Shown here: piece after piece, positions 9,353-18,375 of the stretch
How positions within the stretch are numbered: the stretch's first letter is position 1
Layout of the letters: every line of letters begins with the position of its first letter
Assembly (NCBI GenBank): GCA_900319985.1
Contig: ONQL01000005.1
Coordinates: 4,606 to 68,605, forward strand
Direction of reading: 5' to 3'
Source of the DNA: an uncultured Methanobrevibacter sp.
Lineage (GTDB): Archaea; Methanobacteriota; Methanobacteria; Methanobacteriales; Methanobacteriaceae
Length of the DNA stretch: 64,000 bases
Notes under the pieces: model-generated
The model's input: only the letters and a program-made list of their open reading frames with translations
Database searches by the model: none
Told to the model about the DNA's origin: nothing
Made by a program: the position numbers and the translations under genes

Positions 9353-10795
9353 ATGTATGTTGTGAAGCTTATACAGGCATACTGAACTGCTTGAAGGGAA
9401 TGCATAAATCATATAGTCAAGCTCGTCAAGAGTTATTTTTTTGTTGATGATGAATGCAAACATGTTTGCAACGTTTTCAGCATCAGCCGCATAAATTTCA
9501 GCACCGACAATGTTTAAATCCTTATCAACAATGACTTTGGCTTCAGCAGTTGTATCGTTTTTAAGCTCCAATGAATAGGAATTACCGTATCTAATTGTGT
9601 GAACATCATATTCATCGCTTTTTTCTGCAACATATGCCGGAACCCCAACAGTGGCTATTCTAGGTATTGTATATGCAACTGCCGGAATGACAGGATATGT
9701 AATCTCATCGGCTTCTCCCAACAGTTCTTTTGCAAGATATTTTGAGTGATGTATAGCTACTGTTACCAGTTTTGCAATTCCAGTATCTGCAACATCTCCT
9801 GAAGCGTAGATATTCGGAACTTCGGTTTGCAGATGCCCATTTACCTTAATTCCATTTTTAGTGTATGTCAAACCCACATTTTCAAGGCCGATTTCAGCTA
9901 CATTAGCTTCCCTTCCCATAGCTGCAATAACATAGTCACCAGTGATGCTAAGTCCGCTTTCACAGTTTACTGTAAATGCATTTTCATATGCCCTGTTGTC
10001 AATCTTTGCATCTGGATCTCTTAAATCATCATCACTATTGAGGCCCTTTTCAACATTCAAAATTCTTTCTTCAGGATTGTCGATTATTACGTTTTCAGCC
10101 TTAAGGACTTCTGTAACCTGTTCGTTGAAATGGAAGCGGATATTTTTCTGCTTTAAAATTTCAATGACATTCTGGACATATGGCTGGTGGAAGTATTTCA
10201 GAGCCATATTTCCGCGGATAATCACATCAGCAGTCATGCCCGCCTCGGCAAGAATTGATGCAAATTCCATACCGACAAAACCCGCACCTATGATAACGGC
10301 ATGTTTTGGAAGTTCTGCAATGTCTAAAAAGTCAGTGCTGTCATGCAAATATTCCTTTCCTTTGATATCCGGAATGACCGGTTTTAAACCTGTAGCGATT
10401 ACGATTTTATCTGTTGTGAATGTCTCATCGCCGACTCTTACAGTATGTTCATCAACAATGATTCCCTTTCCGTGCGCTACATCAAGATCATATTCCTTGA
10501 ATTTTCCGTCCAAAAATGGAGCCATGTTCGCAATACGTTTCTGTTTGAATTTCATTAAAGCGGGCCAGTCGACTTCGAAGTTTCCAGATTTTCCAACACC
10601 TTCAAAATTATCTGTTAATGCTTTGATTTCAAAAGGAGCGTCAAGCAGAGCTTTTGAATTACAGCCTCTATTTGCACATGTTCCACCGTAAAGGCTTTCC
10701 TCAATAATCAAAATTTTAAGTCCTGCTTTTCTTAAAAACCTGCCTCCCTGCCAGGCAGCATTTCCACTTCCAATATAAATAACATCATAATCCAT
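9341..10795 (-). CDS. FAD-dependent pyridine nucleotide-disulfide oxidoreductase
   Basis: A 484-residue flavoprotein of the dihydrolipoamide dehydrogenase / mercuric reductase class. It has an N-terminal FAD fold (GSGNAAWQGG), a redox-active disulfide in GGTCANRGCNSK (Cys40 and Cys45), an NAD(P)-binding GAGFVGMEFAS near residue 170, and a second FAD motif ending in YASGDV. The C-terminal dimerisation domain lacks the usual HxHPTxxE catalytic His: the region reads MIYAFPSSSS. It is therefore unlikely to be a true lipoamide dehydrogenase. The substrate is unknown; a thiol or metal reductase role in redox defence is plausible. Confidence 0.85.
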   Translation of the reverse strand: MDYDVIYIGSGNAAWQGGRFLRKAGLKILIIEESLYGGTCANRGCNSKALLDAPFEIKALTDNFEGVGKSGNFEVDWPALMKFKQKRIANMAPFLDGKFKEYDLDVAHGKGIIVDEHTVRVGDETFTTDKIVIATGLKPVIPDIKGKEYLHDSTDFLDIAELPKHAVIIGAGFVGMEFASILAEAGMTADVIIRGNMALKYFHQPYVQNVIEILKQKNIRFHFNEQVTEVLKAENVIIDNPEERILNVEKGLNSDDDLRDPDAKIDNRAYENAFTVNCESGLSITGDYVIAAMGREANVAEIGLENVGLTYTKNGIKVNGHLQTEVPNIYASGDVADTGIAKLVTVAIHHSKYLAKELLGEADEITYPVIPAVAYTIPRIATVGVPAYVAEKSDEYDVHTIRYGNSYSLELKNDTTAEAKVIVDKDLNIVGAEIYAADAENVANMFAFIINKKITLDELDYMIYAFPSSSSVCLYKLHNIHYDL

Positions 10796-11033
10796 GTTTT
10801 AACCTCATTATTAAAAATTAGTATAAAATTATATAAATTTTTATTCATGAACTTTCGAAATCCAAAAAATAATGATTTGATGGATATTAAAAAGAAACAT
10901 GATTTAAAATTATTAACTAACCATCAAAATATTAAATATAAGCAATTATATTTTGACGGTTATAACTAAAAAAGTAATTAAATGAATCGGATTTTTAAGC
11001 ATATTGGCTAAAAATTTAATAGCCCCTATGGAA

Positions 11034-11552
11034 CTAAATCAAAAAGTGAATTTTGGACTTGTCCAAATCACTTTCATCATGGGCTTGAGGTATATCATCA
11101 CTGTATCCCAAAGCCAACATCCCAACAATCCTGTAATAGGAATCAATCTTCAGAATATCCCTTACAACTTCTTCTGAGTCTTTTCCGTTTTTTGATCTCA
11201 AATGAGTTTGTACCCAGCAGCTTCCAATATCCAATTCGGTTGCCATCAAATGCATATATGTCAAAGCGATTGATGAATCCTCAATCCAGGTGTCCGCAAT
11301 CATACTGTCTGCAATAACAACGATAGCTTTATTTGCTCCAGCAATCAAGCCAGCACCCATATCCTTACATTCAGACAACTCCTTCAATGTTTCCTTTCTT
11401 TCCACGACCATGAAATTACATGGTTTTCTGTTCATGGAGGTCGGCGCCAAAAGTGCCGAGTGAAGAATCAAATCCAGATCCTGCTTTGAAATATCTTCGT
11501 CCCTGAATTTTCTAGTACTCCTTCTTTTGAACATTAAATCTATAAGTGACAT
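11034..11552 (-). CDS. Nitroreductase family protein
   Basis: A 172-residue FMN-binding protein of the small nitroreductase family. The N-terminal FKRRSTRKFRDEDI is the phosphate/FMN-binding signature. APTSMNRKPCNFMVV follows, and GMLALGYSDD near the end is the usual substrate-pocket region. Such enzymes transfer electrons from NAD(P)H to nitro, quinone or flavin substrates; archaeal substrates are mostly unknown. It is monocistronic and divergent from the TPR-HIRAN gene, sharing a short promoter interval. Confidence 0.88.
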   Translation of the reverse strand: MSLIDLMFKRRSTRKFRDEDISKQDLDLILHSALLAPTSMNRKPCNFMVVERKETLKELSECKDMGAGLIAGANKAIVVIADSMIADTWIEDSSIALTYMHLMATELDIGSCWVQTHLRSKNGKDSEEVVRDILKIDSYYRIVGMLALGYSDDIPQAHDESDLDKSKIHFLI

Positions 11553-11659
11553 GGTTAAAAATTACATTTTCTCATAAAAATAGTTTTGTCTTTAGCAAAA
11601 GATTTAAATTGTATTAATTAATAATCATCTATCAATAACAACTTAAACAGTTGGTTAAA

Positions 11660-12493
11660 ATGAAAAGCAACAAGGATTATCTCGACATTGACCCCAATCA
11701 AAAAGATGTGTCCGACAACACAAGACAGACAACATTTAAAATTTCAAAAACATTGAAAGTTGATAATTTAATTGCCAATGAAAAATATGATGATGCATTG
11801 TCTGAAATAAATAGAATTCTCAAGACTGATGCCGATTACTCAAACTGGAATTTGAAAGCCATTATTTTGGCCAAATTAAAAAGATACGAAGAATCAGTCG
11901 AATGTTTTGACCTGGCATTATCATTAAATCCTTCCGATGAAATCAATCTCAACAAGGCAAATTCGCTATACGATTGGGCCAAAATAACATTCTTTCCGGA
12001 AGGAGACTACGAAAAAGCACTCGGATTAATCGATGATGCATTGAACATCATTCCAGACAGTGAAGATCCGTCCGAATTTTATTTTCTGAAAGCAGAAATT
12101 CTGGAAGCCTTAAATGACCTTGCCGAATCTCAAAAGGCATATCTGATTGCATACAAGGAATTTGATAAGCTCAATGAATTGGAAAATCAGATAGACTATT
12201 TGAACAACACTTCCGATACACTGATTATAATCACCGGCAGTTACTTTTATAATTTTACGCCCGAAAAGGACATAATAGTCAATCTGGTTAAACAGGACAA
12301 CAATGAACATGACCCTGATGCAATTGCAGTGATGTTGAATGATGAGCTTATCGGATATGTGGCAAACAGTCCATATACATTAATCGATGAGGTCAAAAGC
12401 GCCAGCGACATTAGAAAATTGATAAATGACAATCAGAATGCAAAAATATTGTTTAATTATCTGGGAGAGTATACAATTGCCAAATTAGTCTGA
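11660..12493 (+). CDS. TPR protein with C-terminal HIRAN domain
   Basis: From the ATG at 11660, 277 residues. Residues about 30-180 are tetratricopeptide repeats (YEESVECFDLALSLNPSDEI and EKALGLIDDALNIIPDSE). The last 85 residues match HIRAN: they carry DNNEHDPDAIAVMLND followed by LIGYVA, the family's hallmark. HIRAN domains in eukaryotic HLTF bind 3'-DNA ends at stalled forks, and in prokaryotes they occur alone or with nucleases and helicases. Here it joins only a TPR scaffold, so DNA-damage recognition is inference. The 3' end overlaps the convergent membrane-protein gene by 9 bases. Confidence 0.75.
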   Translation: MKSNKDYLDIDPNQKDVSDNTRQTTFKISKTLKVDNLIANEKYDDALSEINRILKTDADYSNWNLKAIILAKLKRYEESVECFDLALSLNPSDEINLNKANSLYDWAKITFFPEGDYEKALGLIDDALNIIPDSEDPSEFYFLKAEILEALNDLAESQKAYLIAYKEFDKLNELENQIDYLNNTSDTLIIITGSYFYNFTPEKDIIVNLVKQDNNEHDPDAIAVMLNDELIGYVANSPYTLIDEVKSASDIRKLINDNQNAKILFNYLGEYTIAKLV

Positions 12494-13504
12494 ATCCTCA
12501 TTTCTAAGACTCTCAATTTCATCTTCCAATTCTTCGACCTTTTCACTAAGCTCATAAAGGCTATTTTCCATTTCCTTAAATCTCAACTCTTCATAGCTGA
12601 TTTCTTTTTTCTTTATCCTTCCTTCACGGACAATCATTAAAAACAACACCATTCCAATCACTGATGCAAATAACATCAATGGATAAATATCAGTAATGAA
12701 AGGGAAGGAAATGTAATCTGGAGTTAACATTACAATCATCAGCATCTCAAAACCTGTGAAGAGAAACATCAATAGCACTGCCGGAACATTATTAATGAAT
12801 TTCTTGCCGTTCCACACATATATCAAACTTCCAATAATGCCTGCAATCACTGTTGTTACGGCACATGGAAATGCAGTGACTCCGCCTTGGATATATCTGA
12901 ATCCTCCAGAAATTATCGCTGAAGGTATTCCAACAACAGGGCCTCCGAACAGACCCCCAATCATGATGATCAGACACCTTACATTGGCTGGAGTATCTCC
13001 GACATAAACATGGTATTTTGATGCGATGCAACCTAAAGCTGTGAAAATAACCAAACATATTAATTGATTCCTGCGGGTAATTTTTCCATTCAGAATATCT
13101 TTAAATGATTTTATTTTTGTTGCAATCAATGTGAAAATAATCATTATCGATAATATTTTAAACATTTCAAGATACGGAGCGAAAAAAGTTTCTGTATTTG
13201 TACTTTTGTTAAAATATGAAATGACTATGCTCAGCATACCAAAAAGAAGCAAATAGCTAACTTCATAAATCGAACTGTCTCCAAATTTTCTGAATTGGGG
13301 AAGTCTTGTAGAGATAAAACCAAAAAGTATAATTGCAGAAATCATGGTTGCAATGTTGCTGAGTGACCTGAGGGATATGTCAAAATCATAATTAGTGAAA
13401 TAATACCTAATCAGGAATGCATAAAGGATGATATTTAAAATAAGCAACACCAGAAAGATGGCGTTTATCTTTATGTTATTTACTATCAATTTATGTTTAT
13501 TCAT
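12485..13504 (-). CDS. 5TMR-LYT sensor-type membrane protein with coiled-coil tail
   Basis: A 339-residue protein with about eight hydrophobic helices. The middle matches the 5TM receptor module of LytS-type sensors, with HVYVGDTPANVR, GGLFGGPVVGIPSAIISGG, RYIQGGVTAFPC and the following IAGIIGSLIY. No histidine kinase, GAF or GGDEF domain follows. Instead the cytoplasmic tail (about residues 295-339) is a charged coiled coil, LYELSEKVEELEDEIESLR. It lies downstream of the kinase-Hsp70 gene on the same strand with a roughly 105-base gap. It could be the membrane receptor of that module, which is inference. Confidence 0.8.
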   Translation of the reverse strand: MNKHKLIVNNIKINAIFLVLLILNIILYAFLIRYYFTNYDFDISLRSLSNIATMISAIILFGFISTRLPQFRKFGDSSIYEVSYLLLFGMLSIVISYFNKSTNTETFFAPYLEMFKILSIMIIFTLIATKIKSFKDILNGKITRRNQLICLVIFTALGCIASKYHVYVGDTPANVRCLIIMIGGLFGGPVVGIPSAIISGGFRYIQGGVTAFPCAVTTVIAGIIGSLIYVWNGKKFINNVPAVLLMFLFTGFEMLMIVMLTPDYISFPFITDIYPLMLFASVIGMVLFLMIVREGRIKKKEISYEELRFKEMENSLYELSEKVEELEDEIESLRNEDSD

Positions 13505-13609
13505 TCAAACCATCCCACTAAAAAAAAGTTATCATATAACTATTGAATTTAATAATTATTATAACTAACGAAATGTTCAAAAAAAATAATATGTTACTGT
13601 GAAAACATG

Positions 13610-13738
13610 TTAATCATGAGGGTTTTCATTTAGAATATCTATTATTTTAGCCAGATCATAAGGATATTCCAAAAATCCATCGGAATTGCTTTTATTTAAT
13701 ATGACTGTTGCACTAATTGATTTTTCATCTTTTTTCAT
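13610..13738 (-). CDS. Small 42-residue protein coupled to the kinase-Hsp70 gene
   Basis: The ATG overlaps the TGA of the upstream kinase-Hsp70 gene as ATGA, the classic arrangement for translational coupling. The product starts MKKDEKSISATVILNKSN and ends DLAKIIDILNENPHD: a short strand followed by a helix, with no membrane segment. No family is recognised. Overlap, open frame and coding-like composition argue it is real. It may be a regulatory or assembly subunit of the big protein, which is inference. Confidence 0.55.
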   Translation of the reverse strand: MKKDEKSISATVILNKSNSDGFLEYPYDLAKIIDILNENPHD

Positions 13739-16700
13739 GGTCCCACATCACTAATTCTTTCATCAATTTCATATAAAGCAATCATGACCTCGGCCAATTT
13801 ATCAAAATCATGACTGTCAAGTGCCTTTGAAGCCTTTTTGGACAATTTCTCATAAAGCTCTTCATTATTGGAATAAATCCCTTCAGCTTTAAGATTGAAA
13901 AAGCAGGATATTATAACTTCATCCCTGTTTAACATCACATATGTCTCCATCAAAGCATCATAAATCTCTTCAAGTTTTTCAAAATCTCCGGTTTGTTTAA
14001 CCTCGTTCAAACGCAATTCCAATTCATCAACGTCGAATAAATCAAGTTGCTTTACGATACTGACTTTATTTTCAACATTTTTCAGAAGAATTAAAAAGTT
14101 TAAATTTGCAGTTTCCTCATCTATAATTTTTTTCAGATAGCTGATGAATATTGAAGCCAGATTAAGTCCACGTTCATCAATCTGGATTAAATCAATTAAT
14201 CTATCAACATAATCCAATATCTCGGCTGACCCTATTGAACGGGAATGATTCTTTAAGTAATCAATTGAACTGACCAGGGAATCATATTGGTTGATTATGT
14301 CCTCCCTTACCAGAGTGTCATCGGATATCAAAAATGACCTATTAAAAAATTCGATGTGCATCTCATTGTTTTTGATTCCATCAGGTGACTTTTCATCCAG
14401 CTCAACCAATGAATCATTTTTATAGAGATTGATTTTATATTCTCCCTTTTTAATTTTCACTTTAAAATTTCCATCGATGCTGAGTGGAATTTTGCCTGTA
14501 GAATAATTTTCATTTGCGAATTCTATATAATATCCCAAAAATGAGAGTTTATCATCAATTGAAAATACCCTTCCACCAATATTTTCATCGTCAATATCCA
14601 ATATCAAACAAGGCGGGTAAGACACGATATCAATTTCAGGAGTCTTAAGGAATCCTGCATAAATTGATGCACCCTTTGCAACAACTGTCAGAGGATTGAT
14701 GCTGAACTCCAAAGGAATATTCAAATTTTCACCTATTGACTTTTGAACAATAGGGCTTATGCAGGAACCTCCCACCAGGATAACTTTATCGATTTCATGA
14801 CTTTCAACGGAATGCCTTTTTAACAGATTTTGCACCAAATTAAAAGTAGGTTTAATCAGAGATTCAATGATTTCTTCAAGCATGTCCTGGGTTAAATTGC
14901 AATTGAAATCATAATTGGTGAAAAGGTCATTTACAAGTATATCTGTCGAATCGGATTTTGACAATTCCTTTTTGGAATTTTCAGCCACAACTTTAAGTGT
15001 GGAAAAAATATGTTTGTATTTCGGATTGCTGTCATTGAAATTCTCCAAATTCAAATCCCCACTTATCTTAGGAGCAAACACCCTGTTTACAATAGCCCAA
15101 TCAATTGCATTTCCTCCAAAATCGTCCAATCTGAGACTGTCAACAATTTCAATATCACCCGAATTGCCACTGATTAAAGAAAGGCTGAATGTTCCCCCAC
15201 CAAAATCATAGATAAGCCATTGCCCATCACCCAAAGATGCCAAATCATATGCAATAGCTACCGCAGCATGTTCCATCAGGAGGCTATGTGACCTGAATCC
15301 TGCAATGTCTGCAGCATCATTTATGGCCCTTGTCTTCATATAATTCGAATTTGCTGGAACGCAAATAACCGCATGATTTAAATCAACACCAAATTGTTCA
15401 TAAGCAGATATTCTCAAATCCTTCAGAATTTCTGCAGATAGCTCCTCCGGCTGCATAACCCGTGAGGCATTCTGAAAGTTAAAGGGAATGGAAAACCCCA
15501 TATTATGTTTGAATTCAGATACTGCATTTTTATTGTCGACCAACAGTACATCCCTTGCATCAGTCCCAACATGGATATTGTTTTCCTCATCAATCCGGAC
15601 AGCAGAAGGAGTGAAATCCTCACCCGTCTTATGATTTTTAATGATAACAGGCTTACCATCATTGTAGTATGAAAGAATAGAATCCGTGGTTCCCAAATCA
15701 ATTGCATAATCAACCGTATACCCACCTGATTTAACAAGTCCAAATTCGGAATTTATATTCTGTTTCCATAATGATAACCTGTATTCATATTCATCCCTAA
15801 TATTTGAATCCAGAACTACTGCAAATTCCATCAAATTTGACGCATCAACCAAATTGTTTAATTTGACCAGATTTACGGATTGGGACACAATCTCTTCTAT
15901 GGAAAATGTTTTCAATATGCTGATTATCGAAGAATAAATTGAATTGATATGGCTGTTTGAATCCATCAGCTCTTCAAGTGAAAGCACTGCCTTAACCAGA
16001 TTTCCGTCTTCAGACAATTCAATGAATATTTTCCACAAGTCAATATAGTGGACATATTTGTGTTTGATTGGAGGATTGTATGAAATAGCTTCCTTTAACA
16101 GATCACAGGACAATTGATAATTTTTACCTCTTAAATTTACGGTGAATGCCCTTGAAACGAGTTTAACATCAGGATATTCAGATTTCCACATCCTCAATGT
16201 TTCACCATAAAGCTCACGCACATCATAATGCTTTAAAACTTCACCTTCCAATATTTCTATAGCTTCATTAAGTCCATTTTCTTTTTTAGCAAGCCAAAAA
16301 GCCTTTTTAAGTGAATCATTAATCAGATAATCTGAATAGTAATCAAAATCTTTATTTTTAATTTTATTTTCTGTTTTTTGAGGCAGCTGACTAATGGCAA
16401 TTTCCACATCATTCAGCAATTCCGATGCGTTGTGATATCTCTCAAGAGGGTCAGTTTTCAGGCATTTCATTACAATGCTGTCCAATGATTTAGAAACGTT
16501 TTTATTATAATGGCTAGGTGGCATTAACCGACATTGCCATGGCTTTAAATCATACAGTTCTTCAACATTGAACTTTTCAATGCCATATGGAAATCTGTTG
16601 GTCAGCAGCTGATAAAAAATAACCCCCACAGCATAAATATCGGTCATTGTAGAAACTACCTTCCTGAAGCATTCAGGAGCCATGTAGGGTCTTGTACCCA

Positions 16701-17286
16701 CTATGTCAATGTCTGAAATCTTGGTTGTCACCTCTTTTGAAAACCCAAAATCCGATATTTTAACGGTTATATCACCGTTTGCATCATAACTGAGCAGTAT
16801 GTTATTAAGCTTCAGGTCCCTGTGAATTATGGGCGGATTTGAAAGGTGCAGAGTATTTAAACCCATCAGAATCTGTCTTATCAAATTCAATGCACGGTCA
16901 ATGGGCATGGATAAATTTGAATCTATAAATGAATTCAGATACTGCTCCAGGTCTCCTCCGGGAACATATTCCATTACAAAAAAAGCCAAATCCTGATTGT
17001 TCCCACTGTTGTAGGCAGACATTATTCCTGCATCATATATGCTTATAATGTTTTCATGCCTCAGTTTCGTTGCAAGCATTACCTCTTTAAAAACCGATTT
17101 GATATTGGTTGTGGGACTTATGGGTTCCTTGATGATTTTCATCGCCCGAAGGTCATCTAGATAATTATGATTAACCAGATACACCTTGGCAAATGATCCT
17201 TCACCTAAAAATTTTTTTACCTCATATTGACCATTGAAAAAATCGCCAACAAGATTTTTAATCCCTTTAAAATCCAACAGCACCAC
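13735..17286 (-). CDS. Protein kinase fused to an Hsp70-like ATPase
   Basis: A 1183-residue fusion. Residues about 20-300 are a complete Hanks-type Ser/Thr kinase: glycine loop LGEGSFAKV, Lys50 in RAMKI, Glu68, HRDLKLNN (Asp157), DFG (179-181) and GTRPYMAPE. Residues about 310-515 form a helical, TPR-like linker. Residues about 525-880 are an Hsp70 nucleotide-binding domain: DLGTTDS (530-536), catalytic-type Lys593 in FKHNMG, DFGGGTFSLSL (694-704) and adenosine motif VILVGGSCISPIV (835-847). A diverged beta-rich substrate-binding-like segment and a long helical tail follow. Both ATP sites look functional. GTG is the likely start; nearby TTG is possible. The upstream FHA gene ends 6 bases before it. 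Role inferred: phosphorylation-controlled chaperone or assembly factor. Confidence 0.9.
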   Translation of the reverse strand: MVLLDFKGIKNLVGDFFNGQYEVKKFLGEGSFAKVYLVNHNYLDDLRAMKIIKEPISPTTNIKSVFKEVMLATKLRHENIISIYDAGIMSAYNSGNNQDLAFFVMEYVPGGDLEQYLNSFIDSNLSMPIDRALNLIRQILMGLNTLHLSNPPIIHRDLKLNNILLSYDANGDITVKISDFGFSKEVTTKISDIDIVGTRPYMAPECFRKVVSTMTDIYAVGVIFYQLLTNRFPYGIEKFNVEELYDLKPWQCRLMPPSHYNKNVSKSLDSIVMKCLKTDPLERYHNASELLNDVEIAISQLPQKTENKIKNKDFDYYSDYLINDSLKKAFWLAKKENGLNEAIEILEGEVLKHYDVRELYGETLRMWKSEYPDVKLVSRAFTVNLRGKNYQLSCDLLKEAISYNPPIKHKYVHYIDLWKIFIELSEDGNLVKAVLSLEELMDSNSHINSIYSSIISILKTFSIEEIVSQSVNLVKLNNLVDASNLMEFAVVLDSNIRDEYEYRLSLWKQNINSEFGLVKSGGYTVDYAIDLGTTDSILSYYNDGKPVIIKNHKTGEDFTPSAVRIDEENNIHVGTDARDVLLVDNKNAVSEFKHNMGFSIPFNFQNASRVMQPEELSAEILKDLRISAYEQFGVDLNHAVICVPANSNYMKTRAINDAADIAGFRSHSLLMEHAAVAIAYDLASLGDGQWLIYDFGGGTFSLSLISGNSGDIEIVDSLRLDDFGGNAIDWAIVNRVFAPKISGDLNLENFNDSNPKYKHIFSTLKVVAENSKKELSKSDSTDILVNDLFTNYDFNCNLTQDMLEEIIESLIKPTFNLVQNLLKRHSVESHEIDKVILVGGSCISPIVQKSIGENLNIPLEFSINPLTVVAKGASIYAGFLKTPEIDIVSYPPCLILDIDDENIGGRVFSIDDKLSFLGYYIEFANENYSTGKIPLSIDGNFKVKIKKGEYKINLYKNDSLVELDEKSPDGIKNNEMHIEFFNRSFLISDDTLVREDIINQYDSLVSSIDYLKNHSRSIGSAEILDYVDRLIDLIQIDERGLNLASIFISYLKKIIDEETANLNFLILLKNVENKVSIVKQLDLFDVDELELRLNEVKQTGDFEKLEEIYDALMETYVMLNRDEVIISCFFNLKAEGIYSNNEELYEKLSKKASKALDSHDFDKLAEVMIALYEIDERISDVGP

Positions 17287-17292
17287 CCATAT

Positions 17293-18063
17293 CTAATAAG
17301 AACAGTATATAACGGCTCCACCGTCGCCCCGTGATAATTTTATAAATGAATTGTTTCTAATCCGTGTAGGCTTTCCCAGAAGAATTTCATCATCCCTGAT
17401 GAATGTTCCGTTGGAGCTTCCTTCATCCAGAATATACCATTCACCATCCCTATGGAACAATTTCAAATGAGGCTTTGAAACATTGGAGACTGTTTCATAT
17501 TCATTATCCAAAAGTAATACTGGAGAATCGAAATCATCTTCACTGAAGTTGCTTTTTCGTCCGATAAGAATTGTCTCACCTTCACCAACCTTAAATGTTT
17601 TGCCCTTATCCGAACCGTTGAATACTGTCAATGTGCAATGTGAATCATCGACGGATTTCAAATTGCTTTCATGCAAATCAAAAAATGACAGAACTTCATC
17701 AGAAAAAAAGGTAATTTCCAAAAATAAATCCAGAAATGCAGTACTTTTCAACAGATACCCGTTAACATTCCTTCGACCGATCTTATTTGCAACCTCTTTT
17801 TTTACCGGAATTTCTGCAATCAATTCAGATTCGACAAGCTGTTTCAGGTGCTGGCCCAACATCTGGACAGTAATGGAAATATTATATTTATTCAAAAGAA
17901 TTGTGTTTATTTCACGGGAATACAGAGGTTCCTTCTTATTGTCCCTTAAAATTTCCAAAATAGAAAATCTAACTTTATTGTTGATTGCAGCCAATTTTTT
18001 TGAGATTAAGTCGCAATCAAATGAATCGAGCATTACTGTATTAGTTGTTTGTGAGTCATCCAT
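17293..18063 (-). CDS. Winged-helix DNA-binding protein with C-terminal FHA domain
   Basis: A 256-residue predicted regulator. Residues about 30-90 form an ArsR-like winged helix (VRFSILEILRDN, then VQMLGQHLKQLVESELIAE). Residues about 143-250 are a forkhead-associated domain with IGRK (167-170), VSKPHLKL with Ser196 and His199, and DEGSSNGTFI. These residues bind phosphothreonine in characterised FHA domains. The ATG is preceded by GGAG. It is the first gene of the unit with the kinase-Hsp70 protein, six bases upstream of it. A phospho-dependent transcription factor acting with that kinase is a strong inference. Confidence 0.88.
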   Translation of the reverse strand: MDDSQTTNTVMLDSFDCDLISKKLAAINNKVRFSILEILRDNKKEPLYSREINTILLNKYNISITVQMLGQHLKQLVESELIAEIPVKKEVANKIGRRNVNGYLLKSTAFLDLFLEITFFSDEVLSFFDLHESNLKSVDDSHCTLTVFNGSDKGKTFKVGEGETILIGRKSNFSEDDFDSPVLLLDNEYETVSNVSKPHLKLFHRDGEWYILDEGSSNGTFIRDDEILLGKPTRIRNNSFIKLSRGDGGAVIYCSY

Positions 18064-18375
18064 ATCAAATTCTCCAATCAGGTTTACTAGTACAATATAA
18101 TTTATAATAAACTCACTATTTAATAATTTCCTATTTAATATGAATATTCTATCGATTTAACATAACCATAATAAATATTTTTTAGATTTAACATGAAAAC
18201 TAAGAGTAATATAAAATTTTAACTTTATATTGTTGTTTAAAAAAAATAAAAAATAAATTTCAAAAATTCCATTAAATTATTCCACTAATGTCGGTTGGTT
18301 CAACATCAGCCCATTTGGAGAATTTCACAATTCAAAAACTTTAATTATTTTAAAATCAATAGTAAATCTGATAGT
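18064..18375. other. Divergent intergenic promoter region
   Basis: AT-rich interval between the wHTH-FHA gene and the Fe-S cluster protein gene. It contains TATA-like elements for the minus-strand unit around 18093-18112. An open frame extends the Fe-S gene upstream to 18295, but nothing about it looks coding. No RNA gene or repeat was recognised. Confidence 0.5.
18093..18112 (-). promoter_or_regulatory. Probable TATA box of the FHA/kinase-Hsp70 unit
   Basis: On the minus strand the sequence reads TTATTATAAATTATATT about 30-50 bases before the ATG at 18063. A GGAG ribosome binding site lies in between. Position and composition suit an archaeal TATA element. No operator repeat is obvious. Confidence 0.4.

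Noticed and set aside
9942..10691. Long antisense open frame of 249 codons
   Set aside because: It lies wholly antisense to the FAD disulfide oxidoreductase, whose motifs are intact; its sequence is low in family signals and looks like a shadow of that gene.
17483..18100. Antisense open frame of 205 codons
   Set aside because: It overlaps the wHTH-FHA gene on the other strand, and that gene has clear domains.
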